A stretch of 64,000 nt of DNA from positions 1-64,000 of the forward strand of contig JAKABA010000007.1 of the NCBI GenBank assembly GCA_021802115.1, written 5' to 3'. The stretch comes from a bacterium. Its GTDB lineage: Bacteria > Chloroflexota > Dormibacteria > UBA8260 > Bog-877. The notes under the pieces were generated by a model. That model saw only the letters and a list, made by a program, of their open reading frames with translations, made no database searches and was not told the DNA's origin. Shown here in pieces: positions 50,553 to 59,799 of the stretch; position 1 is the stretch's first letter, and each line of letters begins with the position of its first letter. The position numbers and the translations under genes were made by a program.

Positions 50553-51743
50553 ATGACGCCCTTCGCTGACTTCGAGGCCGAGATTTATCAGGCGGGCGGC
50601 GCCGGAGCCACCCCGAGCCTGCCCATGACCTCCGAGGGATTCGAGCTGGCAGCGGCCCGATCGATGACTCCCCAGAGTTACGCCTATGTGGCTGGCTCGG
50701 CCGGCCTGGAGTCGACTGCCCGAGCCAACCGCGTGGCCTTCGACGGCTGGGAGACTGTGCCGCGTCATCTGCGCGGCATCGCTCAGCGCGACCTCTCGCT
50801 GGAGCTGTTTGGGACCAGGCTGCCGGCGCCGGTCCTGCTCGCTCCCATCGGAGCCCTGTGCACCATCCGCGAGGGGGCTGAGATGGAGACGGCTCGGGTG
50901 GCGGCCGAGACCGGGGTGCCCATGATCCTCTCGACTCTTTCCAGCAGCCCTTTGGAAGAGGTTGCCGCAGCGCTCGCCGCCGGGCCCGCCGGGGTGGGTT
51001 GGTTCCAGCTCTACTGGCCCACCGACCGGGAGCTCGCCGCAAGTCTGGTGCAGCGCGCGGACAGAGCCGGGTATCACGCCCTGGTGGTCACCATCGACAC
51101 CGGGAGTCTGGCCTGGCGGCCGCGTGACCTGGCCAACGGCTACCTGCCCTTCCTGACCGGCCAGGGCCTTGCCAACTACTTCTCTGATCCGGTTTTCCGG
51201 GCCCGGCTCTCCTCTCCACCCGAGCGGGACCCTGCCAGCGCGGTGGCCTTGTGGTCGAAGATCTTCAGCAATCCCGGGCTGCGTTGGGCCGATCTCCAGT
51301 GGCTGCGGAGCCAGACCTCGCTGCCCATCCTGGTCAAGGGCGTGTGCCATCCCGACGACGCCAGGGAGGCCATCGCGGCCGGGCTCGACGGGATAATCGT
51401 GTCCAACCACGGCGGGCGGCAGGTCGACGGCGCTCGCGCGGCCCTGGACTGTCTTCCCGAGGTGGCGGACGCCAGCGGCAACCTCACAGTTCTGTTTGAC
51501 TCCGGAGTCCGCTGCGGCTCAGACGTCCTGAAGGCACTGGCCCTGGGCGCCAAGGCCATCCTGCTGGGTCGCCCGTATGTGTTCGGGCTGGCGGTGGCCG
51601 GTGAGGATGGCCTTCGGCATGTGTTGCGCTGTCTGCTCGCGGAGCTGGATTTGACAGTCGGGCTCAGCGGCCATGCCAGCCTTGCCGACCTTGGCCCTGG
51701 TTCAGTGAGGCGTCGTGCTGGCGGCGCCCCGGCGGCCCGATGA
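50553..51743 (+). CDS. FMN-dependent alpha-hydroxy-acid oxidase, lactate 2-monooxygenase-like
   Basis: A 396-residue FMN barrel oxidising 2-hydroxy acids such as lactate. SYAYVAGSAGLESTARANR near the start, the LLAPIGALCTI FMN segment, WFQLYW, VTIDTGSLAWRPRDL, LVKGVCHPDDA (flavin-binding Lys) and the active-site His with substrate-binding Arg in SNHGGRQVDGA are all in place. The insertion in the middle resembles lactate monooxygenase rather than lactate dehydrogenase LldD. Leaderless-type promoter; no partner genes. Confidence 0.92.
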   Translation: MTPFADFEAEIYQAGGAGATPSLPMTSEGFELAAARSMTPQSYAYVAGSAGLESTARANRVAFDGWETVPRHLRGIAQRDLSLELFGTRLPAPVLLAPIGALCTIREGAEMETARVAAETGVPMILSTLSSSPLEEVAAALAAGPAGVGWFQLYWPTDRELAASLVQRADRAGYHALVVTIDTGSLAWRPRDLANGYLPFLTGQGLANYFSDPVFRARLSSPPERDPASAVALWSKIFSNPGLRWADLQWLRSQTSLPILVKGVCHPDDAREAIAAGLDGIIVSNHGGRQVDGARAALDCLPEVADASGNLTVLFDSGVRCGSDVLKALALGAKAILLGRPYVFGLAVAGEDGLRHVLRCLLAELDLTVGLSGHASLADLGPGSVRRRAGGAPAAR

Positions 51744-51831
51744 CGCCAGACGTTGGGGAGCGGCGCGGCGGCGATCCTGGCCCGGCCGTCCCGTACCTGG
51801 CCCCGCCGCCGGGCCGGGACCTGCAGGGCCT

Positions 51832-52602
51832 CTACCACGATTCGGGTCCAGCCGAAGCCCGGTCCGCCTCCAGCCTGGCGAGACATTCCCGGGCGTAGCC
51901 AGGCTCTATCGACCAGCTCGAGGCGACCTCCCAGGCCAGGATCGCTCGGCGCACGACCGAGAGCTGGTTGGGCGCCAGGCCTGAGAGCTGGCCAGGAAGC
52001 TCTGCCAGGTCGACCTCGGCCACGTCGACCCTCGCTTCGTCCCAATCCAGAAGCCACGCCCGGCCGCTCCAGATCCGCAGGTTGGCGGGCCTGACATCAC
52101 CGTGGACTACGACCGAGGAGCCGTCCGGGACTGCGCCCCAGGTTCGGCGCAGCCGTTTCACCAGCGGCGCGGGGAGTTGGTCGAGACGGGTGTCGCCGCC
52201 TTGGTCATGCACCAGCATCTCGCGCAAGCGGTGCCACCCCGGTCGTTGTGGCCAGTTTGGAGAGACTGAGTGAAGCTGGCGCAGAGCCAGGCTCACCAGG
52301 TCCCAATCGCGCGCGCTGGCCGGTTCCTGACCGGCGACGAATTCCTCGACGAAGTACTGCGCCTGCCGCAGGAGGCCATCCTTGGTGGGCACGAGTTGGG
52401 GCGCGCTCACGCCGTGGCGCCGTATCTGGCTACGGAGATGGAGCTCCCAGTCCAGCGATTCGGCCGGCCGCCGCGACCGGTGCACGACGACTGGTCGCTG
52501 GGAGAGTCGGGCCAGACGAACCGCGCTGCGGGCGCCGCCGTCGAGGGGGCCAAGGAGCTCGATTCCCGGCCACGCGGTCAGCACCTCCGCCCACTCCAGC
52601 AC
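51832..52602 (-). CDS. Aminoglycoside-phosphotransferase-like kinase
   Basis: A 256-residue protein with the APH/choline-kinase fold. The catalytic loop VVHGDVRPANLRIW (~168-181) and metal-binding Asp in LLDWDEARVD (~185-194) are intact; the N-lobe Lys is not obvious, VVVHRSRRP filling that strand. Substrate unknown. GTG 52602 is preceded by GATATT at six bases, a leaderless pattern. Divergent from the VOC gene. Confidence 0.82.
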   Translation of the reverse strand: MLEWAEVLTAWPGIELLGPLDGGARSAVRLARLSQRPVVVHRSRRPAESLDWELHLRSQIRRHGVSAPQLVPTKDGLLRQAQYFVEEFVAGQEPASARDWDLVSLALRQLHSVSPNWPQRPGWHRLREMLVHDQGGDTRLDQLPAPLVKRLRRTWGAVPDGSSVVVHGDVRPANLRIWSGRAWLLDWDEARVDVAEVDLAELPGQLSGLAPNQLSVVRRAILAWEVASSWSIEPGYARECLARLEADRASAGPESW

Positions 52603-52660
52603 CTGCCAAATATCCCAGCCGGGGGGAGGCAGCGCCCGGCGTGGCTATAGTTGTCTGCTC

Positions 52661-53023
52661 ATGAGTTCACGGCTCTACACCATCGTCATCGACGCAGCCG
52701 ACCCCGCCGCGCTGGCACGATTCTGGGCTCAGGTGCTGGACTTCCGGATCCTCTTCGAGGACGCCACCCAGGTGGTTGTCGCCCGCGATGACGACACCTA
52801 TCCCGGCATCATCTTCGTGCCCGTGCCGGAGGCGAAGATGGTCAAGAACCGAGTCCACATCGATCTCAATCCGGAAGACCAGGAGGCGGAGGTGGCGCGA
52901 CTGGTGGCCCTTGGCGCCCGAGCGGTTGACATCGGCCAGGGCCCGGACGTCACCTGGACCGTGCTCGCGGACCCCGAGGGGAATGAGTTCTGCGTGTTGC
53001 GGCCCCGGCCGGGTGGCGTCTGA
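52661..53023 (+). CDS. VOC (glyoxalase-like) protein
   Basis: A 120-residue vicinal-oxygen-chelate protein: YTIVIDAADPAALARFWAQVL at the start, NRVHIDLNPEDQEAEVARL in the middle and WTVLADPEGNEFCVLRP at the end, a common actinobacterial-type VOC subfamily without known substrate. ATG 52661 is preceded by TATAGT at nine bases. Divergent from the kinase-like gene. Confidence 0.9.
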   Translation: MSSRLYTIVIDAADPAALARFWAQVLDFRILFEDATQVVVARDDDTYPGIIFVPVPEAKMVKNRVHIDLNPEDQEAEVARLVALGARAVDIGQGPDVTWTVLADPEGNEFCVLRPRPGGV

Positions 53024-53089
53024 CGCCGGTGTCCCCTGCCGTTGGGGGCGCGCCCAGTCAAATTGGCGGCGTGCCCGGGCCAGCTGAAA

Positions 53090-53698
53090 ATGGGGGAATT
53101 TGGGCTGCAGAGGCCCGCGCCTGAGGTGGCGCCGCCAGGTCGCCACCTGTCCCCGGTGGAGCTGGCGCCATGGGAGGACCTCGATCCGACGCTAACGCTC
53201 CAACTGCTGACTCGCAACCGCCACCACCTGGAGCCCTGGGAGCCGAGCCGTGAGCCCGACTTCTACAGCTCCGAGAGCCACCGGAGCCGGCTCGCCCTGG
53301 CCGCGGCATCCCGGTTGGTTGGACGTGAGGCGGCCTACGGGGTGACCGTCAGGGGGACAGCTGTGGTGGTGGGGGCCTGCACCCTCAGCGGGATCGAACG
53401 AGGTCCGTTTCAGAGCTGCCACCTTGGCTACTGGATCGCGGCCGAGCACAACAACCGCGGCTATGCCACCGCCGCGATCCACCTGATTCTGGCTATCGCC
53501 TTCGGAGAGCTGGGACTGCACCGGGTGGAGGCGGCCGTGATGCCACGCAATCTGGCCTCACGCCGAGTGCTGGTCAAGTCCTCCTTCCGCGAGGAGGGCC
53601 TGGCTGTCAGATACCTCCAGATCGGCGGGATTTGGCAGGACCATATGATCTTCGCCCGGACCATCGAAGATCCAGGTTTCGACGACGCCTCGGTGTGA
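53090..53698 (+). CDS. GNAT acetyltransferase, RimJ type
   Basis: A 202-residue N-acetyltransferase. LLTRNRHHLEPWEP is the RimJ N-terminal signature, HLGYWIAAEHNNRGYATAAIHLIL contains the acetyl-CoA loop (N-RGYAT), and LHRVEAAVMPRNLASRRVLVKSSFREEG follows. Substrate unknown. ATG 53090 is chosen; the frame is open from GTG 53042. Possibly cotranscribed with the VOC gene, 66 bases upstream. Confidence 0.9.
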   Translation: MGEFGLQRPAPEVAPPGRHLSPVELAPWEDLDPTLTLQLLTRNRHHLEPWEPSREPDFYSSESHRSRLALAAASRLVGREAAYGVTVRGTAVVVGACTLSGIERGPFQSCHLGYWIAAEHNNRGYATAAIHLILAIAFGELGLHRVEAAVMPRNLASRRVLVKSSFREEGLAVRYLQIGGIWQDHMIFARTIEDPGFDDASV

Positions 53699-53741
53699 TC
53701 AGGGCCGCCGGGACGAAGGCGCTGTCCTGCGGCCCATCGCG

Positions 53742-54635
53742 TCAGGCGAGCGTGGGGGTGTCCAGCGGCGCCCGCTGGATCATCTTCCCGGTCACGAGCG
53801 GAGATCTGGCGAGCCTGACAACGCCTGTCACCATGGCCGCCACAGAGAGCGCCAACACGGTGTCACCCAGGGCACCGGACGACGCTGCTCGCTCCTGGAA
53901 AAGGGTGATGCCGATCAGCGTGCCAACCGTGGGCTCGAGGACGCTGAGAGCGGGCAGGGCGGCCGCCAGGCGGCCCGCATGGTAGGCGCTCTGCTGGACC
54001 AGGAAGCTGACCGCGCCCACCAAGACCAGGCAATACGGCGCCCAGTTGCCCAGGGCGGCCAGGTGCTCGGCCCCTGCCACGCCGATGACCTGCTTGGTCA
54101 GGGCGTCGGAGCAGCCCAGAGCGATGCCCCCCGCCACCGCCAGCAAGACCGCGCGCGTGGGCCCCGCCAGCCGCTGCCCCCACCAGCCGGCGACCACCAG
54201 GACCAGCGTCAACCCCACCAGTAGCACCGCCCAGTTCGATCCCGGGGCCAGTTGTCGACCCGGGCTGGTGCGGGTTTCGACGAGGAACACGGCGACGCCA
54301 CCGCTGGTGAGAGCTGCGGCGACCCAGTCTCGCCACCGCGCCCGCTGCCGGGTCCAGATTGCGGCCGTGATCAGGGCCACGATCAGGTAGCTGGAGAGGA
54401 GTGGTTCGACCACGGTGAGCCGGCCCTCACCCAGGGCGGCCGCCTGGGAGGCGTAGCCAACGATCATCACGCCCACCCCGGCCAGCCAGGTGCGGTCGCC
54501 CAGAAGGTGCCATACGAGCAGCGGGCTCAACACCCTGGCCGGGCGCTGGGCGGCGGCTGCCTTCTGCTGCGCGACCGCAGCTATGCCAAGGCAGACGGCA
54601 GCCAGCAGAGCCAGGCCGACGGAGAGGCCCATCAC
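53742..54635 (-). CDS. DMT-superfamily transporter
   Basis: A 297-residue inner-membrane protein with about nine to ten helices and an internal EamA-like repeat; the second half contains LSVLEPTVGTLIGITLFQE, a conserved DMT motif. It likely exports or exchanges a small metabolite or amine. It starts 51 bases after the FAD oxidoreductase stop on the same strand, suggesting a shared transcript and a related substrate. Confidence 0.88.
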   Translation of the reverse strand: MMGLSVGLALLAAVCLGIAAVAQQKAAAAQRPARVLSPLLVWHLLGDRTWLAGVGVMIVGYASQAAALGEGRLTVVEPLLSSYLIVALITAAIWTRQRARWRDWVAAALTSGGVAVFLVETRTSPGRQLAPGSNWAVLLVGLTLVLVVAGWWGQRLAGPTRAVLLAVAGGIALGCSDALTKQVIGVAGAEHLAALGNWAPYCLVLVGAVSFLVQQSAYHAGRLAAALPALSVLEPTVGTLIGITLFQERAASSGALGDTVLALSVAAMVTGVVRLARSPLVTGKMIQRAPLDTPTLA

Positions 54636-54686
54636 GGCTGCGGGATGACGGGCTGGCAGGCTCGCACGGCCACCGCAACCTCCCGT

Positions 54687-56096
54687 CTACTGGAGGAAAC
54701 GCAGGGCCAGTCGCACCTTGGGACCCCCGCTGTCGGAGCTATCATCGGCCGCCTGCAGCAGCCGTTGAGCTCCGCCCAGGACAGGGGCCCGCAGCGGGCC
54801 GGGCGGCAGCGGGACCATCCGCTTGGTGACGAATGGAAGGCGGCTGGCCGGCGACTGGCGTTCCAGCACCAGATCGCGAACCGCGGCGGCGACCAAAGCC
54901 GAGGACCCCACTCCGTGGCCAGCGTAGCCGAGGGCGTAGAGCACCCGGCTGTGGCGCAGTCGGCCGACATGGGGCATGCAGTTGACGGTGCCGCACACGG
55001 GGCCGCCCCAGGCCTGCTCGAAGGGGACGTCTTCCAGGCTCGGGAAGGTCCAGCGGAAGCTCTCGCGAAGGCGGGCGAATATGCGCTCATCATGGTCGCG
55101 CTCGGGATCTGGCCCTCCGGGCAGGACGGGGGCGTCTCGGCCGCCCCAGAGGATCCGTCCATCGGCGGTCGGCCGGTGGAAGTGGGGCATGATGCGCTTG
55201 TCCTCGACGCCCATGCGGCGGCTCCACCCGATCCGGGCCCACTGATCGGTGTCGAGGGGTGCCGTGAGCGTGATGTAGGCGGCGATCGTAAAGATGAACC
55301 TGCGGAGGGCCGGCACCGCGTGCGCGTAGGCATTGGTGGCGATGAGCGCCTGGGCCGCCAGGACAGACCCGTGGGGGGTCTCGATGACGACTCGCTCCGG
55401 CGAAGCGTGAAGCTGCAAGCCAGGGGTTCCCTCGTAGACCGCCACTCCACGGCGCAGGGCGGCCTCGCGCAAACCTCTGGCCAGGGCAGCTGGATCGAGG
55501 AGGAGGGCATGCTCTTCGAAGTGGCCCTTCCGCACCTTGTCTGCCGCCACCAACTGGCGGCACTCGGCCGCGTCGACGGCGCGAAAATCACCCAGTCCAC
55601 AGAGCTCGGCCGCCTTTAGGTCCTGGTCGATCCGGATGTCCTGCTCGGGTCCATTGGAGACCGTCAGCAGCCCCGGATGAGCGAGGGCGGCGTCGATCCC
55701 CTCTGTGCGGCAAAACTCCTCGATCTCGGTTAGCGTGCTAACCATGGCCAGATGCACCTCCCGGGCCTGGTCCACGCCGACCTTGCGCACCAGGTCGTGC
55801 AGGTTGCGGCCGACCATGGTCATCGCGAAGCCCCCATTTCGGCCGCTGGCCCCGTAGCCGACCGTCTGCGCCTCCAACACCGCTATCCGCAAATGAGGGG
55901 CGGCCTCGGCTAGACGAATGGCCGACCAAAGCCCGGTGAAGCCACCCCCAACGATGGCGACGTCGACCACCAGGGAGCCCTGGAGAGGTGCCGTGGGGGA
56001 CGGTGCCGCCAGGGAGAGCCAGAAGCTGGGGGCGTTCGGGGTTGGGTGGCTGCCCAACGGAGGTGGCTGCGCCCCCGATTCTCCATTGCGTTCCAA
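54687..56096 (-). CDS. FAD-dependent amine oxidoreductase (DAO family, PuuB-like)
   Basis: A 469-residue flavoprotein. The FAD dinucleotide motif is VAIVGGGFTGLWSAIRLAE (~46-64), with ASGRNGGFA after the substrate loop, ATNAYAHAVPAL and the C-terminal GYAGHGVGSSALVAAAVRDL; all are typical of the gamma-glutamylputrescine/D-amino-acid oxidase family. TTG 56096 starts it, with a typical ~45-residue lead-in. It probably oxidises an amine or N-methyl amino acid. The transporter downstream and the DDAH-like enzyme read divergently suggest amine or arginine-derivative metabolism. Confidence 0.87.
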   Translation of the reverse strand: MERNGESGAQPPPLGSHPTPNAPSFWLSLAAPSPTAPLQGSLVVDVAIVGGGFTGLWSAIRLAEAAPHLRIAVLEAQTVGYGASGRNGGFAMTMVGRNLHDLVRKVGVDQAREVHLAMVSTLTEIEEFCRTEGIDAALAHPGLLTVSNGPEQDIRIDQDLKAAELCGLGDFRAVDAAECRQLVAADKVRKGHFEEHALLLDPAALARGLREAALRRGVAVYEGTPGLQLHASPERVVIETPHGSVLAAQALIATNAYAHAVPALRRFIFTIAAYITLTAPLDTDQWARIGWSRRMGVEDKRIMPHFHRPTADGRILWGGRDAPVLPGGPDPERDHDERIFARLRESFRWTFPSLEDVPFEQAWGGPVCGTVNCMPHVGRLRHSRVLYALGYAGHGVGSSALVAAAVRDLVLERQSPASRLPFVTKRMVPLPPGPLRAPVLGGAQRLLQAADDSSDSGGPKVRLALRFLQ

Positions 56097-56431
56097 TATG
56101 GTCGGCTCCCATTGGCTCTCGACGGCCGGTGCTGGTCTTCGCTCGGATCTTACTGGCCGCCCCTGAACAGTGAGACCGTGGGACTGAGGGAGGACGGCCG
56201 CTTCTGGGCCGCGGGCCGCCCTGGTGCAGCTCGATCCCGCTCTGGGTGCTAGCCTCCGGCGAATGTGCGGCTCCGCCGGGTGAGGTCACCGGGTGGCCCC
56301 CACGGTCGCGCCTGCTCGGTTGGGCCCATGGGTCCTCATCCAGGCTGACGCGTGCCGGAGCGGACCTCCGCCCGCCAGACCGGAGAATCGATGGGTCGCA
56401 TCAGCTGCCCAAGGCCTGCGATAGTGCTCCG

Positions 56432-57319
56432 GTGACGACCCAACCAGTGGCTCTCGAGCCGGCCAGCGGGCAGGACGTTCTTCCCCTGATCCTCACCAGA
56501 CCGCCTGACCCGGGCTCGCTCTCCGAGTGGCGAGCTTACGGCTGGCGGGCGGCGCCCGATCCTCAGGCGATCGCAGAGCAGTACGACGGCTTTGCCGCCG
56601 CGCTCCGTCGAGCCGGCGCGCGCGTGGCTGCCGGAACCACTCCGGTGGCCGGCGATCCGGACGCGATCTACGTCCGGGATCCGGTGCTGGTCGTGCCCGG
56701 TGGTGGCATCCTCCTGCGGCCAGGGAAGGAGGGGCGCAGGGGCGAGCCGGACGCAGTCGGCCAGGATCTTGGCGCCTTGGGAGTGCCGCTGCTGGGCGCC
56801 CTCCAGGCGCCCGCCACAGCCGAGGGTGGCGACATGTTCTTCCTCGACGAGAGCACGCTCCTGGTGGGTCGGAGCTATCGAACCAATGAGGCCGGCATCG
56901 CCGCCCTCAAATCCCTTCTCCCGGAGGTGACGGTCCTCGCCTTCGACCTTCCCCACCATCGTGGCCGGGCGGAGGTCATGCACCTGATGTCGTTGATCAG
57001 CCCGATCGGGCCCCAGCTGGTGGTTGGCTACCTGCCGCTGCTGCCCACTCGCCTAGTCCAGCTCCTTCACGAGCGGCGCGTCCAGCTCGTGGAGGTCCCG
57101 GACGCCGAGTTCCAGACCATGGGTGCGAACGTGCTCGGGGTTCGGCCAGGGCAGGCGGTCGCCCTGGAGGGGAACCCTGAGACCCGCCGGCGCCTGGAGG
57201 CGGACGGGGTGTCGGTCGAGCACTACCACGGCTCGGAACTGAGCCTCATGGGAGATGGGGGGCCAACCTGTTTGACGCTGCCGCTGGGTCGATACGGGGC
57301 AGCCGGAAACCCGGAGTGA
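56432..57319 (+). CDS. DDAH/arginine-deiminase-like amidinohydrolase
   Basis: A 295-residue beta/alpha-propeller enzyme of the guanidino-group-modifying superfamily. DAIYVRDPVLV, the EGGDMFFLD segment (Glu/Asp binding the guanidino group), HLMSLISPI (catalytic His) and the nucleophile Cys in GGPTCLTLPL near the C-terminus are present. Dimethylarginine dimethylaminohydrolase-type activity is most likely, releasing citrulline. GTG 56432 is preceded by GATAGT at six bases, a leaderless pattern; the earlier frame opening has no support. It lies divergent from the amine oxidoreductase. Confidence 0.85.
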   Translation: MTTQPVALEPASGQDVLPLILTRPPDPGSLSEWRAYGWRAAPDPQAIAEQYDGFAAALRRAGARVAAGTTPVAGDPDAIYVRDPVLVVPGGGILLRPGKEGRRGEPDAVGQDLGALGVPLLGALQAPATAEGGDMFFLDESTLLVGRSYRTNEAGIAALKSLLPEVTVLAFDLPHHRGRAEVMHLMSLISPIGPQLVVGYLPLLPTRLVQLLHERRVQLVEVPDAEFQTMGANVLGVRPGQAVALEGNPETRRRLEADGVSVEHYHGSELSLMGDGGPTCLTLPLGRYGAAGNPE

Positions 57320-57514
57320 GCTGAGGCGCCCAGGTGGGAGGGGGGCGCCACCTGACGGTGCGGCAGTGCCCCACCCGTGGCGACATCGCGGGTAGGCATG
57401 GGGAATTCAGCGGCCCCACAGCCCATCTGTCAAGGGCGGAAGTGCGGCGGCGAACCACCCCCACCGTCCCTCGCCCGGGACCGCCCGATCCCGCTCAGCT
57501 GGACGGGAGAGTGC

Positions 57515-58243
57515 TTACTTTGGTTGGCCACCAGTCCCTTCTTTGGCCTGGCCACCGGCCCCGGGGAGAGTGTTCGGCGCGGCCTTCAAAAGTGTCGGCG
57601 TGCGCGCCCGGACAGCAGAGCCGCTAGATCCGGGCGTTCCTTTGGCCCACACCACCTCAGCCAGGGAGAGGACATCCAAGGAGAGTTCGGTCAGGGGTTG
57701 GCCTGGGGCTGCCAGGAAGTCGAAGGTCTCGAAGCTGGTGAGGGTGTAGAGCATTCGCACGGCCCGGTCCGGCTCGAAGGTGAGGAGATGCTGATCGTTC
57801 AAGCGACCGACTAGTACCGACAGCCCGGACCGTCGCCTCTGGTCGCGGGCGCCGATGACGAGTCCGACCTCGTACTCGAGGGCGGCGAGTGATCGGAGGC
57901 GTCTCATCACCAGGCGGTCAACGTCCCAGAACCGCCCAAAGCAGCTGATGAAGCCCCTGATCGCCCCAATCGGGTCTGGGTTCCTGAAGGCAGCGGCCAG
58001 GTCCGACATCTGCGCCGCCTCCGCGAGAGCATCGCAGAGCGCCTCCAGCAACCCCGTCTTGGACTCGAACTGGTAGTACACGGTCGCCCGGGCGACGTTG
58101 GCGCGCTTGGCGACCGCATCCACCGTGAACGCTGAGTAGCTGGTGCCCTCGGCAAGCAGACCGCGCGCCGCTTCGATCACCCGCTGCCGGCTCTCGTTGA
58201 TCAGGTCCTGGCGTTTGCCGAGTTGGTATGGCCGTGGGCTCAT
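57515..58243 (-). CDS. TetR-family transcriptional regulator
   Basis: A 242-residue regulator. The N-terminal helix-turn-helix (~18-65) reads RVIEAARGLL...FTVDAVAKRANVARATVYYQFESKTGLLEAL in parts, a textbook TetR motif; the C-terminal ligand domain is family-diverse and the last 30 residues are disordered. ATG 58243. Divergent from an NmrA-like oxidoreductase gene with 78 bases between starts, which it most likely represses together with itself. Confidence 0.92.
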   Translation of the reverse strand: MSPRPYQLGKRQDLINESRQRVIEAARGLLAEGTSYSAFTVDAVAKRANVARATVYYQFESKTGLLEALCDALAEAAQMSDLAAAFRNPDPIGAIRGFISCFGRFWDVDRLVMRRLRSLAALEYEVGLVIGARDQRRRSGLSVLVGRLNDQHLLTFEPDRAVRMLYTLTSFETFDFLAAPGQPLTELSLDVLSLAEVVWAKGTPGSSGSAVRARTPTLLKAAPNTLPGAGGQAKEGTGGQPK

Positions 58244-58321
58244 GGGCTCGACAGGATCCTCATGACTTGTGATATTGTTCCGACAGGCCGTCTGGCTGAA
58301 TGATATAGAGGACAAGCAGAC
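58244..58321. promoter_or_regulatory. Divergent TetR/oxidoreductase control region
   Basis: A 78-base A+T-richer gap holding both promoters. TATAGA at 58303-58308 may be the rightward -10 box and GAGGA at 58307-58311 the ribosome site for TTG 58322. A loose dyad TTCCGAC...GGCTGAA (58278-58301) is a possible operator, but symmetry is weak. Confidence 0.4.
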
Positions 58322-59011
58322 TTGACCAGTATCGAGGGCGCCGCCGACCGGCCCAAGCTGAAGCTGATCGTACTTGGAGCGACCGGAGCCACCGGGCGGC
58401 TGATCGTCACCCAGGCCCTTGAGCGTGGCCACGATGTCACAGCGCTCGCTCGCCGTCCGGACGCGGTCGGGGTCAGCCATCCGCACCTAACGGTGACTCG
58501 GTTCGACGTGCTCCATCCCGACCTCGACCTGGCTGGCCTGGTGGCACGCCATGGCGCGGTGCTCTCCGCTCTCGGAAGTCGCGAGCGGCGTCCTACCACG
58601 GTGTACTCGACTGGGGTTGCGGCGATGGCCAAGGTCATGGAGTCCGCGGGCGGAGGGCGACTGCTGTGCGTCTCCTCGGCCGGGGTCGAAATCCCCCGTC
58701 GCCTGCCCTGGTGGCAGCGAGTGGTCATGGCGCAGGTCATCGACCGCCTCTACAGGTACCAGTACGCCGACATGGTCCGAATGGAGAGCCGCCTCAGAGG
58801 GGCCAGGTTGGATTGGACCGTCGTCAGGGCACCGCGCCTGGTTGATGGGCCACCCGGGGGACCGGCGCGGGTGTCACTTGGGGACCCGATCCTCGACGGT
58901 GGCTCGCTGCGTCGCAGCGAGTTGGCTCGCTTCATGCTCGACGCTGTGAACCAACCGGAGACCTATGGCCGCGTCGCCTATCTCGCGAGCTCACGGCGGC
59001 CGGCGCCATGA
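58322..59011 (+). CDS. NAD(P)-binding atypical short-chain oxidoreductase (NmrA/BLVRB-like)
   Basis: A 229-residue Rossmann protein: LKLIVLGATGATGRLIVTQALERGHDVTALAR carries the G-x2-G-x2-G nucleotide loop, VVSALGS-like VLSALGSRERRPTTVYS and LDWTVVRAPRLVDG match NAD(P)H-binding proteins acting on flavins or quinones. TTG 58322. It begins a three-gene operon whose genes overlap by four bases each, opposite the TetR regulator. Confidence 0.88.
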   Translation: MTSIEGAADRPKLKLIVLGATGATGRLIVTQALERGHDVTALARRPDAVGVSHPHLTVTRFDVLHPDLDLAGLVARHGAVLSALGSRERRPTTVYSTGVAAMAKVMESAGGGRLLCVSSAGVEIPRRLPWWQRVVMAQVIDRLYRYQYADMVRMESRLRGARLDWTVVRAPRLVDGPPGGPARVSLGDPILDGGSLRRSELARFMLDAVNQPETYGRVAYLASSRRPAP

Positions 59012-59799
59012 CGGCGACAGCCAGCCCAGCCACCCCCGCCGCTGTCTATCCCGACCTCAAGGGCAAGGTCGCGGTGGTCACAGGAGGCTCCCGGGGGATC
59101 GGAGCGGCCACGGCCCTGGCGCTCGCAGCCAACGGGGTATCGCTAGCCGTGGTCGGCCGTGATCAAGCGGCGCTCGACCGGGTGGTGGCAGCGGTCCTGG
59201 CCCAGGGTGCGACCGCTCTGGGAGTCTCCGCCGACTGCACCGTGGAGGGCGAGCTCGCGACCGTGCGCAGCCGGGTCCACGAGCAGCTCGGCCCAGTCGA
59301 CGTCCTAGTCGCGTTCGCAGGCGGCAACGGCATGCCGGTGGCCACCGCCGAGGAGACAGCCGGGCACTGGCGTGAGGTCGTAGAGTCCAACCTCAGCGCC
59401 ACTTTCCTCACCGTCGCAGCGTTCCTGCCTGAGATGCTGGCCCGGCAATCCGGGGTGATCATCACGATGGCATCGGCAGCCGCCCGGCAAGCGGCCAAGT
59501 CCTCCGCCGCGTACGCCGCCGCCAAGGCCGGGGTGATTGCCTTCAGCCGCCACCTGGCCGGGGAATACGCGGGTCAGGGGATTCGCGTCAACTGCATCGC
59601 CCCATCGGCCATCGAGACGGACCGGATGCGCTCCTGGGTCCCGGAGGAGCAGCGCCGCGTCCTCGGGGAGGCGTTTCCCCTGGGGCGTCTGGGGCAGCCC
59701 GACGATGTCGCCGCCGCCACCTTGTTCTATGCCTCATCGGCCTCGTCCTGGATCACTGGCACCACGCTCGATGTCGCGGGCGGGAAGGTCATGCTGTGA
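59008..59799 (+). CDS. Short-chain dehydrogenase/reductase
   Basis: A 263-residue classical SDR. Nucleotide loop GGSRGIGAATAL (TGxxxGIG) near residue 26, NAG-equivalent FAGGN, catalytic Ser in MASAA, Tyr and Lys in SAAYAAAKAG, and a C-terminal DVAGGK. The 3-oxoacyl-ACP reductase subtype is closest. ATG 59008 overlaps the stop of the preceding gene, so both are coupled. Substrate unknown. Confidence 0.93.
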   Translation: MTATASPATPAAVYPDLKGKVAVVTGGSRGIGAATALALAANGVSLAVVGRDQAALDRVVAAVLAQGATALGVSADCTVEGELATVRSRVHEQLGPVDVLVAFAGGNGMPVATAEETAGHWREVVESNLSATFLTVAAFLPEMLARQSGVIITMASAAARQAAKSSAAYAAAKAGVIAFSRHLAGEYAGQGIRVNCIAPSAIETDRMRSWVPEEQRRVLGEAFPLGRLGQPDDVAAATLFYASSASSWITGTTLDVAGGKVML

